Assembly: GCA_038736355.1 (NCBI GenBank)
Contig: JAVYML010000001.1
Location: 124,001 to 188,000, forward strand
DNA: 64,000 nt
Direction: 5' to 3'
Source: Candidatus Hadarchaeales archaeon
GTDB lineage: Archaea; Hadarchaeota; Hadarchaeia; Hadarchaeales; WYZ-LMO6
The notes beneath the pieces are model-generated. The model worked only from the letters and a program-made list of their open reading frames with translations. It searched no databases and had not been told where the DNA came from. Below, piece after piece: positions 42,168 to 49,307 of the stretch. Numbering within the stretch: the first letter of the stretch is position 1; each line of letters starts with the position of its first letter. The position numbers and the translations under genes were made by a program.

Positions 42168-43643
42168 TCATGCCCTCCCATAGAGCTCGGTCAGCTCGAC
42201 CAGCCGCTCCACCGCCTCAACCGTGAGTAGCCAGGGTTCCACCCTCCATTCCCAGTTTCCCTCCGCCCTTCCTGGGGTATTCATCCTGGCTTCCTTTCCC
42301 AGTCCCAGCACATCTTGGAGGGGTAGGACGGCGAGTTCGGCAACGGAACCTAGCGCTAGCCTCATGAACTCCACATGAACTTCCTCCGCCCGCACCTCCC
42401 TCCCCACGTACTTGAAGAATCTCCTCTTCACCTCCGGAGTGGCCTCCTCCTCGAACCACCCCCTCACCGTGTTGTTGTCGTGTGTACCCGTGTAAACCAC
42501 ACAATCTTTCCGGTGATTATGGGGAGCATGGATATTGGAGGGGAGGTCCTCACCGAAGGCGAACTGAAGCACCCTCATCCCCGGGAGACCTAGTTTTTCC
42601 CTGAGCTCCACCACCTCCTCCGTGATGGTTCCTAGGTCCTCGGCTATGAGGGAGAGGAAACCAAGCTTCCTTCTAGTTTCCTTGAAAAGTTCTTCCCCAG
42701 GTCCCTCCACCCACTCCCCCCTTTCGGCAGTTTTCTCACCAGCGGGGACCTCCCAATGGGCTACGAAGCCCCTGAAATGATCCACCCTCACCAGATCGAA
42801 CATCCGCTGGGCGTGCTCCATTCTCCTCACCCACCATTCGTATCCCCCCTCCTCCATCCTCTTCCAGTTGTAAACTGGCTGTCCCCAAAGCTGACCCGTG
42901 GGGCTGAAGTAGTCAGGGGGTACCCCTGAGACAAAAAGAGGTTTTCCTTCTTTGTCCAGCTTAAAGAACTCCTTGTGAACCCAAACGTCCGTACTGTGAT
43001 GGTCCAAGTAGAAGGGGAGATCACCCACCAACCTGATCCCCCTCCTATGGCAGTACTTCCTGAGTTCTTCCCATTGCCTGTAGAAGAGGTACTGGAGAAA
43101 CTTCTCCTTCTCCACCTCCTCCTTCAGCTCCTCACCCGCCTTTTCAAGGGCTTCCCCTTCCCTGTTCCTTAGCCCCTCCGGCCAATCCGTCCATGGTTTA
43201 CCCAGCCTCTTGGAAAGAGCCGTGAAGAGGGAATAGTCCTCCAGCCACCATGAGTTCCCGGCGCAGAACTCCTCGAAACCCTCCGCTCCCTTCTTTCTGA
43301 AGCTTCTGTAAGCCCTTTCGAAAAGCTTCTGTTTATAGGAAAGGACTGAGGGGTAATCCACCCGATGGTGGGGAAGGGGAGGGGGGAGGGCCTCCTCCCG
43401 CGTGAGCCATCCTTCCTTCACCATCTCCTCGGGACTCAGGAGGAGAACATTCCCAGCGAAGGCGGAGGAAGGGTGGTAGGGTGAGTTTCCGGAAGAGGGG
43501 GGAAGAAGGGGGAGGAACTGCCAGTACTTCTGTTCCGCCTCGCAGAGGAAGTCGGCGAACGCCCTCGCCCAAGGACCCAGATCACCTATCCCGTGGGGAG
43601 AAGGTAAGGAGGTGAAGTGTAGGAGGATACCGCTCGCCCTCAT
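42168..43643 (-). CDS. malQ: 4-alpha-glucanotransferase (GH77)
   Basis: The product has 491 residues from ATG 43643, which overlaps the upstream gene's stop (ATGA). The N-terminus MRASGILLHFTSLPSPHGIGDLGPWA is typical of MalQ/amylomaltase. GH77 catalytic motifs are RVDHFRGF (nucleophile Asp), IAEDLG (acid/base Glu) and GTHDNNTVRGWF (stabilising Asp). It transfers maltooligosaccharide chains in glycogen or starch breakdown. No other alpha-glucan genes are nearby. Confidence 0.94.
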   Translation of the reverse strand: MRASGILLHFTSLPSPHGIGDLGPWARAFADFLCEAEQKYWQFLPLLPPSSGNSPYHPSSAFAGNVLLLSPEEMVKEGWLTREEALPPPLPHHRVDYPSVLSYKQKLFERAYRSFRKKGAEGFEEFCAGNSWWLEDYSLFTALSKRLGKPWTDWPEGLRNREGEALEKAGEELKEEVEKEKFLQYLFYRQWEELRKYCHRRGIRLVGDLPFYLDHHSTDVWVHKEFFKLDKEGKPLFVSGVPPDYFSPTGQLWGQPVYNWKRMEEGGYEWWVRRMEHAQRMFDLVRVDHFRGFVAHWEVPAGEKTAERGEWVEGPGEELFKETRRKLGFLSLIAEDLGTITEEVVELREKLGLPGMRVLQFAFGEDLPSNIHAPHNHRKDCVVYTGTHDNNTVRGWFEEEATPEVKRRFFKYVGREVRAEEVHVEFMRLALGSVAELAVLPLQDVLGLGKEARMNTPGRAEGNWEWRVEPWLLTVEAVERLVELTELYGRA

Positions 43644-44242
43644 CCTTCCTTCCTCCTGCACCTCCCTGAAACCGGACAGGGAGTGCACCTTTTTCTCTTA
43701 CAGTACTCCAAACCCAGTCTGACCAGTTTGGGCTCCAGCTCCTTCATCTTCTTCTCACCCTTTATCCCAAGTCTCTCCGCCACCTCCCTGGCCAGGGGAG
43801 AAAGGGGGGGATCGGCCTTCTCCCATATTCCCCTGAGTTCCCTGAGGAAGATGCTGGCAGTGGTGGGACCTATCCCCCTAAACTCCATGAGCCTCTTCAT
43901 GAGATCCTCGGGATCCTTAGCCGAAGCGCAAAGCTTCTCCAATCCTCCCCTTTCCTTCAACTCCTTGCAGATCTCCAGCAATCTGTCAGCGGTGGAAAAG
44001 TCGTAGCGCACGTAGCCACCCTCGTCTAGGGCTTTGACCAATTTAGCCCATCCTGCCTCGAGTATTCTTTCGGGGGTGGTATACCCCCTGCGCTCGAACT
44101 CCCTGAAGGTCCTGAGGGCTATCTCCGCGGAAATCCTCTTGCCGAAGAGGATGGAAGCAAGGAACCACTTAAACCTATCTTCGGGTTTCCCAAGGTCTAG
44201 ACCCAACTCCTCGGGATAACTTTTGAGGAGTCTTACATCCAT
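43640..44242 (-). CDS. HhH-GPD-type DNA repair protein with C-terminal Cys cluster
   Basis: This 200-residue protein shows the endonuclease III-like fold: SILFGKRISAEIALRTFREFERRGY, then the helix-hairpin-helix MEFRGIGPTTASIFLRELRGIW. A C-terminal cysteine-containing tail (EYCKRKRCTPCPVSGRC) has CX5CX2CX5C-like spacing, resembling the Nth/MutY [4Fe-4S] loop. The catalytic lysine position of bifunctional glycosylases (GxGxKTA) is Thr here (GIGPTTA). It may be a monofunctional glycosylase or a non-catalytic binder. The only obvious downstream partner is malQ (4-bp overlap), which has no functional link. Confidence 0.72.
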   Translation of the reverse strand: MDVRLLKSYPEELGLDLGKPEDRFKWFLASILFGKRISAEIALRTFREFERRGYTTPERILEAGWAKLVKALDEGGYVRYDFSTADRLLEICKELKERGGLEKLCASAKDPEDLMKRLMEFRGIGPTTASIFLRELRGIWEKADPPLSPLAREVAERLGIKGEKKMKELEPKLVRLGLEYCKRKRCTPCPVSGRCRRKEG

Positions 44243-44278
44243 ACTTTTCTAAATAAATTGAAGTAAGGTGGGAAAAAG

Positions 44279-44298
44279 GGGTGGGGTAATCCCCACCC
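44279..44298 (-). terminator. Hairpin with T-run terminator
   Basis: GGGTGGGG (44279-44286) and CCCCACCC (44291-44298) form a perfect 8-bp stem with a TAAT loop. Read on the minus strand the hairpin lies 20 bp past the stop at 44318 and is followed by CTTTTTCCC. It ends the four-gene operon that starts at 47161. Confidence 0.7.
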
Positions 44299-44317
44299 AA
44301 AAGGGAAAAAATCTGCT

Positions 44318-44815
44318 TCACTCGAAGTAGATGGACAGACCGGTATAGCCCAGCGAGCCAATAGACACATAGTAGATATCTGTTTCTAGGTCATCCATGG
44401 TACCGCCAGTGATGTTCTGTTGTAGTCCTCTGGGAGAAGGCTCCACCCACATCGTGACACCACTGAGGGTTCCGGTTTGGCTCAAGAGGTTCTTCGCTTT
44501 CATCAGCACGTTGATCAGGGTGGCATTGTCAAACTTTATTACCACATTGTCGAAGCCAGGTCCTAGACCCAGACGTCTCTTTACGATCTGACCCTGTGGA
44601 CATTTCAACCTACCCACTCTCTGGGTCACGACGTTAATAGAACTCCCGGTATTCTGGTAGGTATCCCCATACATCTCTACGTTCTCCAGTTCGGCCTTAG
44701 GGACTTTGATGTAAATGGTTCCACCCGTGAAACCCCAGACGACATCGGATGCCGCCATGGCTCCCAGCAGGGCCAACATTGCTACCAGTCCGCCCACTGC
44801 TATCTTCCAGTTCAT
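44318..44815 (-). CDS. Secreted beta-rich protein, DUF6230-like
   Basis: This 165-residue protein has a signal peptide (residues 1-22, GGLVAMLALLGAMAASD) and a mature beta-rich domain containing two Cys... at least one (RLKCPQGQIVKRR). Segments such as GTIYIKVPKAELENVEMYGDT and DNVVIKFDNATLINVLMKAKNL recall the repeating 'adl-ggv' pattern of actinobacterial DUF6230 secreted proteins. The neighbouring gene product resembles DUF6114, the constant partner of DUF6230. It is the last gene of the operon, with a 4-bp overlap upstream. The family assignment is from memory and is tentative. Confidence 0.6.
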   Translation of the reverse strand: MNWKIAVGGLVAMLALLGAMAASDVVWGFTGGTIYIKVPKAELENVEMYGDTYQNTGSSINVVTQRVGRLKCPQGQIVKRRLGLGPGFDNVVIKFDNATLINVLMKAKNLLSQTGTLSGVTMWVEPSPRGLQQNITGGTMDDLETDIYYVSIGSLGYTGLSIYFE

Positions 44816-45807
44816 GCTTTACCCCCTTCTTTCTCCCTTCCCCTCCATCCAGCCAGCTCGACCCCTCGGTTTGGGGTTTCTTCTCTGGTGTCTGAGGAAG
44901 GGGCAAGCGAGCGCAAGAGGTTTTCCACCGCCTTTTCTAGCCCACTTCCACCCGTCCCAACTTCACCTTTGACCTCTAAGGGTTGGCTCGTCTCTTCGGG
45001 TACAACCTCAAGCGTGGGCTCGAACACACGGCTTTCCAATTTCTCTGAGGGTGACCAAGAGTAGGAGCAAGCCCCAGCCAAGACCGCAAGTACACTCCCC
45101 AATGCCATTCCTCCGAAACATGTGAACCAAGAAAGGAAGCCCACGAAGGGAAAGATCAATCCCACGGCCTTGGTCGCCCCCTCCCTCGGATAAGCGAGGA
45201 GGAAGAGGGAGAGGAGGATCAAACTTCCGGCGGTGGCAAGGGTCTTCATCTCGTGGAACCAGAGGTCTGGATAGGGCAAGAGGGGATAAACACAACAAAA
45301 GGCCGCGAGGATACCCAAGTAAACGCCCCAGAAGGGCTTGTTCGCCCTAAGCCTCCTCCACCTCTCCCTGAAGAGGAAGTAACCCGCCGTGGGGGGGAGC
45401 ACTATCGCCAAGGAAACAAAGGGGACTATCTCAATGGTAGAAACAAGGGCGAAAAGGAAGGAAGGCGGAGGGAAAGGAACCAGCTTGAGAACCAGGAGGA
45501 GGAGATAGAGGAGGAGCCCGAAGACTATCCCTATTCCCAAGAGAGAACCCAAAACTACGTTCGGAACTCTCTCGAGCGGAATGAGGCCTGCCTCTATTCC
45601 ATCCACCACCACCGTTCCAAGCAAAAGTACGGTAAAGAGAAAGACGGTGGAAACTACGGCTAGCGTGAAGGTAGCAAGATTATACACCAGTATGTAGAGA
45701 ACCCATGAGAAAATGCTTAGGAGCAGGAAAAGGGGAAGAACCAATCTCCTTTTATCCCAGAGATTGAAGAATCCCAAACCGATATTTTCCATCCTAGAAC
45801 CAACCAT
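44812..45807 (-). CDS. Polytopic membrane protein with DUF6114-like region
   Basis: The product is about 331 residues from ATG 45807 (GTG 45810 alternative). An N-terminal set of helices (about 15-135) precedes a second four-helix region at about 155-255: ANKPFWGVYLGILAAFCCVYPLLPYPDL, LILLSLFLLAYP, VGLIFPFVGFLSWFTCFGGMALGSVLAVLAGACSYSWSPSE. The order RPFWGG-type start, hydrophobic helices, glycine-rich GGMALGSVLAVLAGA and closing WSP corresponds to actinobacterial DUF6114. The cytoplasmic tail is ~75 residues and acidic/low complexity. It lies between two secreted beta-rich proteins in one operon. Confidence 0.65.
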   Translation of the reverse strand: MVGSRMENIGLGFFNLWDKRRLVLPLFLLLSIFSWVLYILVYNLATFTLAVVSTVFLFTVLLLGTVVVDGIEAGLIPLERVPNVVLGSLLGIGIVFGLLLYLLLLVLKLVPFPPPSFLFALVSTIEIVPFVSLAIVLPPTAGYFLFRERWRRLRANKPFWGVYLGILAAFCCVYPLLPYPDLWFHEMKTLATAGSLILLSLFLLAYPREGATKAVGLIFPFVGFLSWFTCFGGMALGSVLAVLAGACSYSWSPSEKLESRVFEPTLEVVPEETSQPLEVKGEVGTGGSGLEKAVENLLRSLAPSSDTREETPNRGVELAGWRGREKEGGKA

Positions 45808-46280
45808 CACCTAATCACCACCCTGAGGTTCTCAAAATCCAAGGATTTCATCGAAGACCAGTACACATCCATCTCCACATCATCCAAGGTAACAGGCACT
45901 CCAAGGATCATGGGAATGGATTCCAAAAGATGGGTCAATGCCGTCCATAGCACGGAGGTAATGGTTACCCACATTTCCATGTTATCGGTGTAACCATGGG
46001 GGAGATACATCACGCGATTTCCATAAATCACCCTGACGTTTTCCATCGTGACGTTCTCTGCCTTTATATATCCTGCTATGAGCCCAAGAAGGCCGAAAAG
46101 TCCGCCCTCTATGTTCGTACATGTCATGGTTATCCTGTCAGCCTTGATGGTGAAGGTGCGCCCTGGATCCCCGGCTGCCGGGGCCAAACACAAGGAAAAC
46201 ACTGAAACGAAGAGAACCGCACTGAGAAGGAAGACGGATCCCCGGATCATCCCTTTCCCCGCCATTTTAGACCCCCTCAT
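45807..46280 (-). CDS. Secreted protein, DUF6230-like
   Basis: The product has 157 residues with ATG 46280 overlapping the upstream stop (ATGA). The signal peptide spans about 1-37 (GSVFLLSAVLFVSVFSLCLAPAAG). The mature start DPGRTFTIKADRITMTCTNIEGG resembles the SFxVSADxLxGxGFxxxGG opening of DUF6230 proteins. It continues with YIKAENVTMENVRVIYGNRVMYLP and VPVTLDDVEMDVYWSSMKSLDFENLRVVIR, a repeated short-strand pattern. It is in a four-gene operon with a DUF6114-like membrane protein. The ligand is unknown. Confidence 0.62.
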   Translation of the reverse strand: MRGSKMAGKGMIRGSVFLLSAVLFVSVFSLCLAPAAGDPGRTFTIKADRITMTCTNIEGGLFGLLGLIAGYIKAENVTMENVRVIYGNRVMYLPHGYTDNMEMWVTITSVLWTALTHLLESIPMILGVPVTLDDVEMDVYWSSMKSLDFENLRVVIR

Positions 46281-47161
46281 GTGCTCCTCATCTCCACCCC
46301 GTTCATCCTGCCACCAGTGGCCTTCATCGACACTATGTGCATGGTGACGTTACGGAAGGTCGTGGGGTCCCTCAGGAGCCTTATCGTGAAAGGAGGTGAG
46401 TCCTTCCCCTTCCAGCCCGACTGAACGCGCATGCCAAAGGCACTGCCGGTCCCCTTCATGTAGGTAACATAAGCCTCGAAGTTATCCATCTCCAGGGAAG
46501 AAGTTCCCAATCCCATCCCTCCCACCAGCAGATCCTGTCCGGAGATTCTCGCCTTTCTCGCGGTGATGCGGGTGCACTGTACTCCTTGGTACTCCACCGG
46601 TCCCTCGATTTGATAATCCCAAAGGGTAACTTCGCTTACCTTTACCCCCGCCTCACCGGCGGCCGTGGGAGGTTCGGGTGGCGGCGGCATAGTTATCATC
46701 ACGACCGCCGGTGAGACGAGGAACCAAATCCCAAGAACGATGATGATGAAGACTATGACGACGAAGAGGGCGAGAAGGGCATAGCGCAGGCCGAGCAGGA
46801 AGGCGGAGGGTAGGGAAAAGACGATCATGAGAAAAACGAGGAAGCCCACGAGGGGCCAGAGAGACCACGAAGGGAGATTGGAAAAGAAGATTAGATAAAG
46901 GATCAAGGCAAGCATCACTATGTCGAAGATAAGCCTGTGCCTGTTCACCCTCATCCAGAGGGAGACGTTAAAGCCGAAGAACTTCGCCCAAGCCTTCTCA
47001 TAAGCCTCCCTCAGCTTCCTGAGTCTCTTCTCCTCCTCGGGCGTGGGTGGGGTTGGCGGTAGCTCGGGAGGAGGGGGAACCGCCCTCTCCAACCTCCACA
47101 AAAGTTCCTCTTCCCACGTTTTTCCGCTCGGAGCTTTCCCCCAGTTTCCCGGATCAACCAA
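46277..47161 (-). CDS. Membrane protein with DUF6230-like ectodomain
   Basis: The product has 294 residues with a TTG start after GGGTG. A charged, Pro-rich cytoplasmic head (1-75) includes a helical stretch EEEKRLRKLREAYEKAWAKF. Three to four helices follow (about 80-165), then an extracytoplasmic domain: VKVSEVTLWDYQIEGPVEYQGVQCTRITARKARISGQDLLVGG and NFEAYVTYMKGTGSAFGMRV. This ectodomain has the same short-strand pattern as the two secreted proteins downstream. It is the first gene of the operon, behind a shared promoter element and a 5'-leader hairpin. Function is unknown. Confidence 0.63.
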   Translation of the reverse strand: MVDPGNWGKAPSGKTWEEELLWRLERAVPPPPELPPTPPTPEEEKRLRKLREAYEKAWAKFFGFNVSLWMRVNRHRLIFDIVMLALILYLIFFSNLPSWSLWPLVGFLVFLMIVFSLPSAFLLGLRYALLALFVVIVFIIIVLGIWFLVSPAVVMITMPPPPEPPTAAGEAGVKVSEVTLWDYQIEGPVEYQGVQCTRITARKARISGQDLLVGGMGLGTSSLEMDNFEAYVTYMKGTGSAFGMRVQSGWKGKDSPPFTIRLLRDPTTFRNVTMHIVSMKATGGRMNGVEMRST

Positions 47162-47186
47162 TTTTCACCCACCCCTCCAAGCTTCA

Positions 47187-47259
47187 CGGGACTCGGCCAT
47201 CGAGTCCCGGAAAAGGTTTCATGAGTATCCATAAAAGCGACTACTGAAGTTTGTTCTGG
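47187..47259 (-). promoter_or_regulatory. Promoter of the DUF6230-like operon with upstream element and leader hairpin
   Basis: Read on the minus strand: CCAGAAC (47259-47253), N4, TTCAGTAG (47248-47241), then CGCTTTTAT with the TATA (47231-47235). About 25 bp further, at the predicted transcript 5' end, CGGGACTCG and CGAGTCCCG form a perfect 9-bp hairpin (47187-47209, loop of 5). The same element and spacing occur before the TasA-like operon (53418-53446). Confidence 0.7.
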
Positions 47260-47313
47260 AAAATTGGTCGGGTTCAAGAGCCACCGCGACGAGGTTTAAT
47301 CTCTTCCCGTCAC

Positions 47314-48129
47314 CTAGGACCCGTAAATAGCCTGAGCCCCAGCTACGTCTCCGGGCTCCAAGGAAACCTTGTGGGTCTCTCCGAAGTTCGCATAGCCGTA
47401 CATGGTCATGGCCCAGTAAGGCTCATCATAAAGATCGTCGAGGCCTGTGAAGTGTCCCACCTCGTGGGTGGCTATGTCTTGGAGGTCGAAGGCTCCGCTC
47501 AACTGATAGACCGTTCCCTCGCCGTCGGGATCTATCCCCCATCTGTAGTAGGAGTTGAACACTATGTCCGCATCTACGAGCTCTCCCGTATCCGTGAGGT
47601 ACCAAAGGTAGGTGACCGCCACCACTCCCCTCTGCAACCTCCCCCAGGTCACCACGTTCCTGTAATCCGGACGCTTTGTACTGACATTTGCCAATCTGCT
47701 CACGGTTACTACATTGTTGTACAGCTCCAATCCCACTGCCTCATCCCAGTTCTCGAAAGCCCTCCGGATGGCCCCCACCACCTCGCTTTCCTTCAACCCA
47801 TAGAACCTAACTGCCACCGTGGGGTTTACCGTGTAGGGGACTCCACCGGGATATTTGGAGCAATCCCACCTAACACCCAAGAGAGCATAGGCATCCACGG
47901 CCCCATCGTTATCCGGATCCCCAATTTCCACCACCTCCGAGGGCTCAGAGAGTCCTTCCCCCACATACCGGATAAGGACCATCCTGCTCAGCTTCCCGAA
48001 GTGGTCCACGACCTTGTGCTTCCCCATCCACTTCGCCGGGAAGATGTCTTCCTCCGGAGAAGCGGTCAAGGCAGGAAGGGGAAGGACCAACAAGAGGAAA
48101 AGGACTAGGACACCCGCTAAAACCTTCAT
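47314..48129 (-). CDS. Secreted matrixin-like zinc metalloprotease
   Basis: This 271-residue protein has a clear signal peptide (1-22, MKVLAGVLVLFLLLVLPLPALT). The zinc-binding motif HEVGHFTGLDDLYD (HExxHxxGxxD, about residues 215-228) is followed by a Met-turn candidate MTMYGYA. Upstream strands VRFYGLKESEVVGAIRRAFENWDEAVGLEL match the N-terminal half of the matrixin catalytic domain. No propeptide cysteine switch is obvious. It sits between the DUF6230-like and TasA-like operons and has its own TATA-like CCTTATATGA about 30 bp upstream. It could process surface proteins. Confidence 0.84.
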   Translation of the reverse strand: MKVLAGVLVLFLLLVLPLPALTASPEEDIFPAKWMGKHKVVDHFGKLSRMVLIRYVGEGLSEPSEVVEIGDPDNDGAVDAYALLGVRWDCSKYPGGVPYTVNPTVAVRFYGLKESEVVGAIRRAFENWDEAVGLELYNNVVTVSRLANVSTKRPDYRNVVTWGRLQRGVVAVTYLWYLTDTGELVDADIVFNSYYRWGIDPDGEGTVYQLSGAFDLQDIATHEVGHFTGLDDLYDEPYWAMTMYGYANFGETHKVSLEPGDVAGAQAIYGS

Positions 48130-48213
48130 CGAGTTTTAAGTCGATAACGGGTCATATAAGGTTTGTGATAAGTCTGCTTTTTCTTCAAGAGCCAGCGCGT
48201 GTTGAAAGGGGCA

Positions 48214-49281
48214 TTACTTCTTTATTACCATACCCCCCAACGCTTTCACCCGATGCTCATACCTCACGGATCCATCCATGACCAGGAAGAGATGTTCCTC
48301 ACCGTCTGGGGAGGGAAGCCTCACGTGAAGGATGGGCTTCACCAGCCCCTCTGCGATCTTGGCCAAATCTTCCATCCTTCCCACCCTCACCGTGGTTCCA
48401 CCCTCAGGAACCTTCGGCTCCTCCGAGAGCTCCACCACCAGCTCCCTGAGGGGTTCCACCAGCTCTTCTACCTTTTTGGGTTTCTCGATCGAGAAATAGG
48501 CCCAGCCCGTGAGAAGGGTGCCCACCAAAGCGAAACCCAGCAAGAGGTAGGAGATCCTCCGTAGGGTCCCTATTTCTCCCCTCCAGAGGATCTCAGAGTG
48601 GGTGAGTACTCCCTCCTTTTTCTCCTCCAGCCCTTCTGCCGTGAGGTACTCTCCCTTGCTAGGATCCCTCACGAAGTGAAGGGTGAGCTGGGGGGAGAAA
48701 GTTTCATCCACCCTGCCCCTTCCCGTCTGGGCCACCGTACGAACCGAAGTCTTCACGCGCACATCGTAGTTGCGGGCTGAGACTCCCGTCTCCGAGCTTA
48801 TCACCTTCACCCTCTCCTCCACCCAAGAAGGATCGAGAACCAAACCGAAGGAAAAGGCCAGGGTTTTCCCCGAGGCCTGGACCGAGTTCTCCAACCAGGG
48901 GTAACTTTTGCTCCAAGCCGGGGTGGAGAGTACCACTTCCACCCGATAGGAGGAAGAAAGATTGCCCTCCTCCGTGGAGAGGAAGAGATAGTTGAAGGTG
49001 AGAGTGAGGTACTCCAACAAGGGTAGGTAAATCGTCCCCTCCCCGGTCGAGAGTTCCAGCCTGTTATCGTAAAGCTCGTTGGGCTTCAGATGGGCCACGT
49101 AACCATAGTTCCCGCGGTGCTGGTAAGAGAGGAGGACCTGAGTCCGGTTCTCCCTTTCTGGTCGGGAGTGGGAGTAACCCAGGAGCAGGACGGAACCAAG
49201 CAGCAGGAACAGGAAGACCAGGAAAGGGAAGGGGGTTTTCCCCAATCTCTTTAGGAAACGAAGCTTCACCACCTTTTTCAT
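48214..49281 (-). CDS. DUF5305-family membrane protein
   Basis: The product is about 355 residues from ATG 49281, which has a strong AGGAGGGAGAGG site. An N-terminal transmembrane helix (about 17-37) is followed by an extracytoplasmic beta-rich domain with YGYVAHLKPNELYDNRLEL, TLTFNYLFLSTEEGNL and SYRVEVVLSTPAWSKSYPW, a second helix at about 262-280, and a ~90-residue cytoplasmic tail. DUF5305 proteins are regular neighbours of archaeal SipW-like peptidases and TasA-like proteins, as here. It is last in the TasA-like operon. An accessory role in export or filament assembly is inferred. Confidence 0.78.
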   Translation of the reverse strand: MKKVVKLRFLKRLGKTPFPFLVFLFLLLGSVLLLGYSHSRPERENRTQVLLSYQHRGNYGYVAHLKPNELYDNRLELSTGEGTIYLPLLEYLTLTFNYLFLSTEEGNLSSSYRVEVVLSTPAWSKSYPWLENSVQASGKTLAFSFGLVLDPSWVEERVKVISSETGVSARNYDVRVKTSVRTVAQTGRGRVDETFSPQLTLHFVRDPSKGEYLTAEGLEEKKEGVLTHSEILWRGEIGTLRRISYLLLGFALVGTLLTGWAYFSIEKPKKVEELVEPLRELVVELSEEPKVPEGGTTVRVGRMEDLAKIAEGLVKPILHVRLPSPDGEEHLFLVMDGSVRYEHRVKALGGMVIKK

Positions 49282-49307
49282 CCTCTCCCTCCTTAAATAA
49301 ACTGTCC

